Source: Dissophora ornata | Lineage: Eukaryota > Mortierellomycota > Mortierellomycetes > Mortierellales > Mortierellaceae | Reading direction: 5' to 3' | Assembly (NCBI GenBank): GCA_025201705.1 | Contig: MU616624.1 | Span: forward strand, 1-64,000 | DNA: 64,000 nucleotides | In this document: positions 56,001 to 64,000 of the stretch, piece after piece | How the letters are laid out: each line of letters starts with the position of its first letter | Position numbering within the stretch: the first letter of the stretch is position 1 | Made by a program: the position numbers and the translations under genes | The notes under the pieces: generated by a model | What the model saw: the letters and a program-made list of their open reading frames with translations, nothing else | Told to the model about the DNA's origin: nothing | The model's database searches: none

Positions 56001-58251
56001 ATAGCGGGCGTGCAATAACATGTCGCAGAGAGATCACATCGTCAGTGACTGAAGGACAAGGTGGATCAGCAGCATGGACAGCAACAGACAAGCAGTTTGT
56101 TGTGGATTCTTACACCGAAGCAACAATAGACGATCCAGTCAAACGTGTCGTTGGAGACATGTGCACTGAGGCTGTCTGTGGATAGGGCCTTTGACCAAGA
56201 GACCCACTCCGGACAGGGGTCAGCTACGCATAGAGGTTCAGCAGCTGTTTAGTGACATATTCAATGTATCAACGGCATGTAAAAGAGCAAAGTTCGATCT
56301 GTTCAGTGGGCCACTTACAGCTACTCGAACCCCAGCAGCAAAAATATTGGCTCCACCAGAAACTGGTGGTACAATAGCCCATGCGCAGGTCGCCCAGCCA
56401 CCAGCTCGAGACGTCGATAAAGGCAGCAAGACAGGCAGTTATCACGCCTTTGGCGCCATGAATTTGTGATGAAAAGACAAATGCACGCGAAGGCGATGTA
56501 TGGAATTCGTTAATCACGTCTTTTCCAGACTTTTTACGAATTTATAGTTTGAGAAGGAAGAGGTACTAACCTGTCAAAAGAACGAGGATCCATCCTTTCA
56601 TGCTGTCTGCCCTATTCTTAAGCATGCCGCGGATGCCACCCTGGGATCTCAGATGTCTCAACCGGACACGCTCCTTGACAAAGTCATGGATCCAGTCTGG
56701 CGACCAAGAGAGAGAGAGAGAGAGAGAGAGCAATAGCAGAACATATTTAGTCAACAGGCAATGCAAGAGGAAGAGCGATAGATATCTCCATTTCCAGGAT
56801 AATAGCGCGTTTCCCTTACCAATCGTGGTGTAGTTGTGGTACCAGATGCGGATGCCGTTGTTCTCTTTCACTAGCGCCTCCTTTGCATCATCGTAGTATG
56901 CGCTGCGCCGAGACAGCAGCTTTTCCTTGACCATGGCCATACTCGATCTGCGCAAGTTGGGGGGCTGGCTCCGGCGGCCGTTTTGTCCGGGGCCAGGGTA
57001 GTTCCGGAAGAGGATCCTTCCGCGATTCCTGCTCTCCCTCAGCCGAGACTCCATCGTGGGCGAGAGCGATCGTGCTCTGTCGTCATGTCCCAATGCGTCG
57101 TCACGGATACAACCATAAAAAAAAAAATTAAAAAATAGTGTTGAATAAGGTGTTGCACACTGCTGCACGACTGTCACCATCCATCGTGTGACATGGACGA
57201 CGGAGATATAAAACTGTCTATCGCACCATCTCGACCTTGAATGGTGTCGTCATCGCCCACTTTCCTCTCCGCCTGATCGGCGATTGCTACCTTACCTGGA
57301 TGGCCTGCGCAAAGAGTCGTCATCGCTAGCATCCTCCATGTCCCCTAAAGATCCATCATGATCACCAAGATGAGCAGGACCATTGTATCGAGGCGTTCTC
57401 CTTCTCGAGCCTTCGTTAGTCCATCTGTCCTCTCCTTCCCTATGTGGGTTCTTGGATTGGTTGCTGGCCCCGAGTAATGCGGATCTTTCTGAAGATTGTC
57501 CAGGGTTTCCAATTGAAGGATCCATGACATCTGACTTGCGGGATGCGTGATTCTTTGGAGAGCGCGACTTTGGAGCAATTGGAGTCCCTAGCTTGAACGT
57601 AGGTCTACTTGGATCCTGCACCTGGACGCGACTTTTGCTCAATGGAGGCAGCCGTGGGGTGGGTCCGGCATGGGAGTTGAGCGATGAGCGGTCTATCGAT
57701 GATGGCTCCAGATTTTGTCTGCTCACATCATCAGCGTCGTTCCCTTGGTCAGTGTTACGATTGCGGGCGTGGACCTGAGCCTGAGAGCCCTCCTGAAACT
57801 TGTCACCATCGTCGCCTCCATCGTCAGGGTCCTTTACACCTTCGTTGTCAGAGTTGGTGAACGCTGATCCGGTGAAGCTGGGCTGGTTCGCTCGCCTGGC
57901 TCGACCCTGCTGTGCTTTGGACCTGCCTGTGACGGCATCAAGAAATCGATTGCCGGTATGGGAAGTTGGTGGAGGCTGGCTGGGTGGGCTTGAAACGTCG
58001 TTGACCCAGTCGTGGTAGTCGGGTGCAAGCTGCATAGAGAGGGAGCGGCGAGGCTGGTTTGGGGGCGAGAGGACAGGATCCGACAGAGGTGACGAGGGTG
58101 AGTCGCGCTCAGAGGCAATTGAGTGCGGGATTTTAGAATGTGCTGTGGGGTCACTGGCCGCTGTCTGGGTTGGAGACTGCAGTGGAGAGTCGTGACCACT
58201 ACTGTCCGTGGCGAGTAGCGCTGGGTCAGCAACGAGGCGGTGCTGGCTCAT
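53075..58251 (-). CDS. CLC-family chloride channel/transporter with CBS domains
   Basis: Voltage-gated chloride channel or Cl/H antiporter of intracellular or plasma membranes. Thirteen exons in transcript order: 58251-57296, 57076-56820, 56696-56571, 56447-56319, 56223-56114, 55987-55703, 55627-55513, 55426-55257, 55183-55076, 54971-54751, 54663-54484, 54365-53360, 53266-53075; all phases agree and give 1284 residues. The first 320 residues are disordered and Ser/Pro/Asp-rich. CLC signatures: [18 protein letters not shown] (590-595), GKQGP at 632-636, [14 protein letters not shown] (proton-glutamate region, E690/691), VPGGIFIP and [18 protein letters not shown]. Two CBS domains flank a long Ser-rich insert at the C-terminus. 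The gating position is Gln634 instead of the usual Glu (codon at 55589-55591). One intron carries a GA repeat (56707-56730). Confidence 0.92.
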
Positions 58252-58835
58252 GGTTTACTCTGTCTCTGTCGTATTCTCTCTCTTTCTTTGACAATAGCTC
58301 CTCCACTTTGATATCCAGTCTCCGTGTGTTGTGAGCAGTGCAGCGTGAGGGAAGTGAAGTAAGAAGGGGACGGAACAAGACCAAGGAAGAATGGTAGAAA
58401 GCACGGGAAAAGTAAAGAAGTAAAGTAGGGAAGGAAGAAGAGAGAGAGCCAGGGAAGGATGAGTAGACGAAGGGATATGAGGGGGAGAGGCAAGGGAAAG
58501 AAGAGGATCTGTCGCGTCCAGCTGATTTTCACAGCGGATGCAGACCACCATTGTCCTGCCATCGATGGAACTGGAATGAGAAGATCATGCCCAGGAGGAT
58601 GATCACCTCCCCGCTGACTAGTAGAGCTCTCCACTCGAGTGTGACCAACGTCCACACGTTTTTGGTTTTACTTTTTAGCCCCCTTTTCTCTCCTTTTTTG
58701 CAATTACTGATGACATGCTACATTGTTTGTGCGCAACACAAACCTCGGGATCAGGACTAAGTTGACCATCTCTGATATCCGTGGGAGAAGCTGTTTGCAG
58801 AGGCAATTCGATGGTACCGCATGCGGCTTTTTTTA
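58252..58835. other. Gap between the PX-kinase gene and the CLC gene
   Basis: Promoter of the CLC gene (minus strand), strongly purine-rich on the plus strand between 58340 and 58510, that is a long pyrimidine-rich leader on the coding strand. No gene seen. Confidence 0.5.
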
Positions 58836-62234
<3,399 letters not shown>

Positions 62235-62506
62235 TGCGTAGGGTGGTGTCAATGGTGCTCCGCTTGGTATCTAGGCGGGAAGGCACGACGATGGTAAGTT
62301 GGCGGCGGAGGGAGACTGGCGGCGACGGTTATATAAAAAGAACAGGGATCTATGTTGAAACAGGAGCGAAACGCGGATCATGCAGTCAGGCTGGGTGGCT
62401 CTCGTGAGCTTCGCTCTTTGGTGTCAGCGATCAATGCCAGTCGACGTGAGAGTGGGTGAAAACGAAACCTGGCAGTCCTTGCCGAAGGCTGTATGGATGT
62501 TGTGAA

Positions 62507-62545
<39 letters not shown>

Positions 62546-64000
62546 CGCCGAAGGGAATGTGCTGGAGATACAACGCGATGATAATGAAAACAAAAGCTGC
62601 GTATTCAGCCTCGCGATGGAGCTACGTGCCTGCGAAGGAGCACACGCACACGCAAGGCAGGTCGGGCAGGGACGGGACTCAGCTTAGCCAGACGTTGCTG
62701 CTTCACCAGATGTTACTGCTTCGCCAGATGTTACTGCTTCGCCAGATGTTTCCGCTTTCTCTTCGCGAGCTCTTACTTCCCACGCGAAAGTAATATCATA
62801 GGCACGTGTCCAGAATCTTGTTGACGGGACGATTTGCAGTGGACTGGCAGTACGGACGGGAAAGATATTGAAGGGCTTGTGTGGTATGTTCAAGGGAATG
62901 GGGGGGAGAAGCGTGGCGTGAGTGGGGAGTGACGAGTGGAGAGTGATGAGTGGGGAGTGATGAGTGGGGAGTGGATGCGAGACTGGCCAAGAGGTGGAGA
63001 AAGAAAGGAAAAGGAAGGAAACACAGGAGAGCAGAACAGATAATGCGCGTCGACAAGAGTACATAAAAAAACAGGAGACGAAATGAGGCGACAGAGAGGA
63101 CGGGACAGACACACCCATGCACAGGGGAAGGGAGTGGCGAGCAACAATGACTCCAATAGTCCATGTATCATAAGTCCAAGACAGCCCTGCGAGAGTGCGA
63201 GGGAAAGAGTAAGAATGGAGGAAACAAGAGCAGAACTTGGACTACGGCTGCCTGGATGGATCTGGAGCAGCAATAAGATAAGCATGCCCAGATCCTCTGT
63301 CCGCTCTCGGCTTCCCACTGGTGTAGCAAGGTTGCTCCGCAAGGACACAATAATTGGTTGCAGTCCTCTCGAGGAGCATGGGGTATATCACAAAGCTGCC
63401 GGTGCAGGGCCATTGAAGGCGGAGTGATAGATGGCGAGGGTGCTGGTATGACAAAGAGCATGGGGCAGTAAACGGTGCGAGGAGGAGATGGGTGCCGACG
63501 CCGTTGAATGCAGGCCTGGAAATGGCACCTACCAGCGAACACAGACTAAACGAGGAGGAGTGATCTCGTTCGACTCCTGCAACAGTACGAAGGCTCGAAG
63601 CCACAGAAGTGACGAATAAGATGTTGTCAGCCAGAGGAGCCTTAAGTGAGCAAAGGCACGCACAGGCTAGGTGAAAGTAGGGCAGGGTAGGAATATAGGT
63701 GGAGGGAGGGGAGAGAGATGATGGGGGTGGAAAGGACTAGTGCAGGTCAAAGGAGAAGGAAGGAGAGAAGGATGTATAAAAAAAATGAGCAAGGCGATGA
63801 GAATTAAGAGGCCTCCTCTTGCAAGGAAAAAGGGGGGGAGGGAGGGAGGGGGACGAAGGTTTGGCAGGAGCAACAGACAGCCATAGGTTGAGGCATCAAC
63901 ACGGGTCCTCAAGAGAATAAAGAACATGGGAAGGACCATGGTCGGAAATATGAAGGACGAGAAGTTAAAAAGGAAAAAAAAAAAACAGGGGGCGAGAAAA
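62235..64000. other. Repeat-rich terminal region, no gene seen
   Basis: Upstream region of the kinase gene. It holds a TG dinucleotide repeat (62508-62543), about three and a half copies of an 18-bp CCAGATGTTACTGCTTCG unit (62687-62756), and GAGTGATGAGTGGGGA repeats (62928-62975). The sequence is purine-rich on the plus strand to the end of the window. Open frames here are repetitive and I do not regard them as genes. Confidence 0.5.

Noticed and set aside
62684..63348. Open frames of 120-150 codons on the minus strand near the right edge
   Set aside because: They derive from purine-rich minisatellite sequence and show no domain or start context.

Overview
The window looks like nuclear DNA of a filamentous fungus, most likely an early-diverging one of the Mortierellaceae type (Mucoromycota). 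Genes are split by many short GT-AG introns, mostly 73-220 bp, and lie on both strands without operons. The set includes a class IV chitin synthase, a trehalose-phosphate phosphatase and a decayed F-box gene of a kind I associate with large Mortierella families. The lineage is inference; the fungal origin is well supported. All exon models below were built by hand from splice sites, reading phase and family similarity, and every multi-exon model sums to a whole number of codons.

Layout. 1.8-7.4 kb: chitin synthase (+) and a convergent low-complexity single-pass membrane protein (-). 7.4-10.6 kb: gene-poor. 10.6-17.5 kb (-): a membrane-anchored DUF900 alpha/beta hydrolase and an SMPD4-type neutral sphingomyelinase. 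17.9-21.3 kb (+): glutathione peroxidase and a secreted sphingomyelinase of bacterial type. 22.1-24.7 kb (+): an F-box pseudogene and a putatively myristoylated Gln/Arg-repeat protein. 24.9-32 kb (-): an ALDH8A1-like aldehyde dehydrogenase, an acid-lipase/sterol-esterase family lipase and a UapA-type purine permease. 33.6-35.5 kb: a decayed multi-C2 gene and a MITE-like element. 35.9-39.3 kb (+): cytochrome P450 and an SDR. 39.4-41.7 kb: a diverged direct repeat of about 0.6 kb flanking gene debris. 42.3-50.9 kb (+): urea transporter DUR3, TPS2-like trehalose enzyme and mitochondrial phosphate carrier. 51-62.2 kb: an Hv1 proton channel (-), FCF1 (+), a CLC chloride transporter (-) and a PX-domain AGC kinase (-). 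The last 1.8 kb is repeat-rich and shows no gene.

Themes. Two unrelated sphingomyelinase families lie about 2.4 kb apart with an antioxidant peroxidase between them. A second group (Hv1, CLC, PX-AGC kinase) concerns proton and chloride movement and its likely signalling; the CLC has a glutamine where family members usually carry the gating glutamate. Gene architecture is itself notable: three GC-AG introns share a GCAAGT donor, micro-exons of 11 and 19 nt interrupt catalytic domains, one start codon is alone in its coding exon, and one lipase intron holds an inverted, decayed copy of the neighbouring exon. I found no tRNA, rRNA, CRISPR array or intact transposase.
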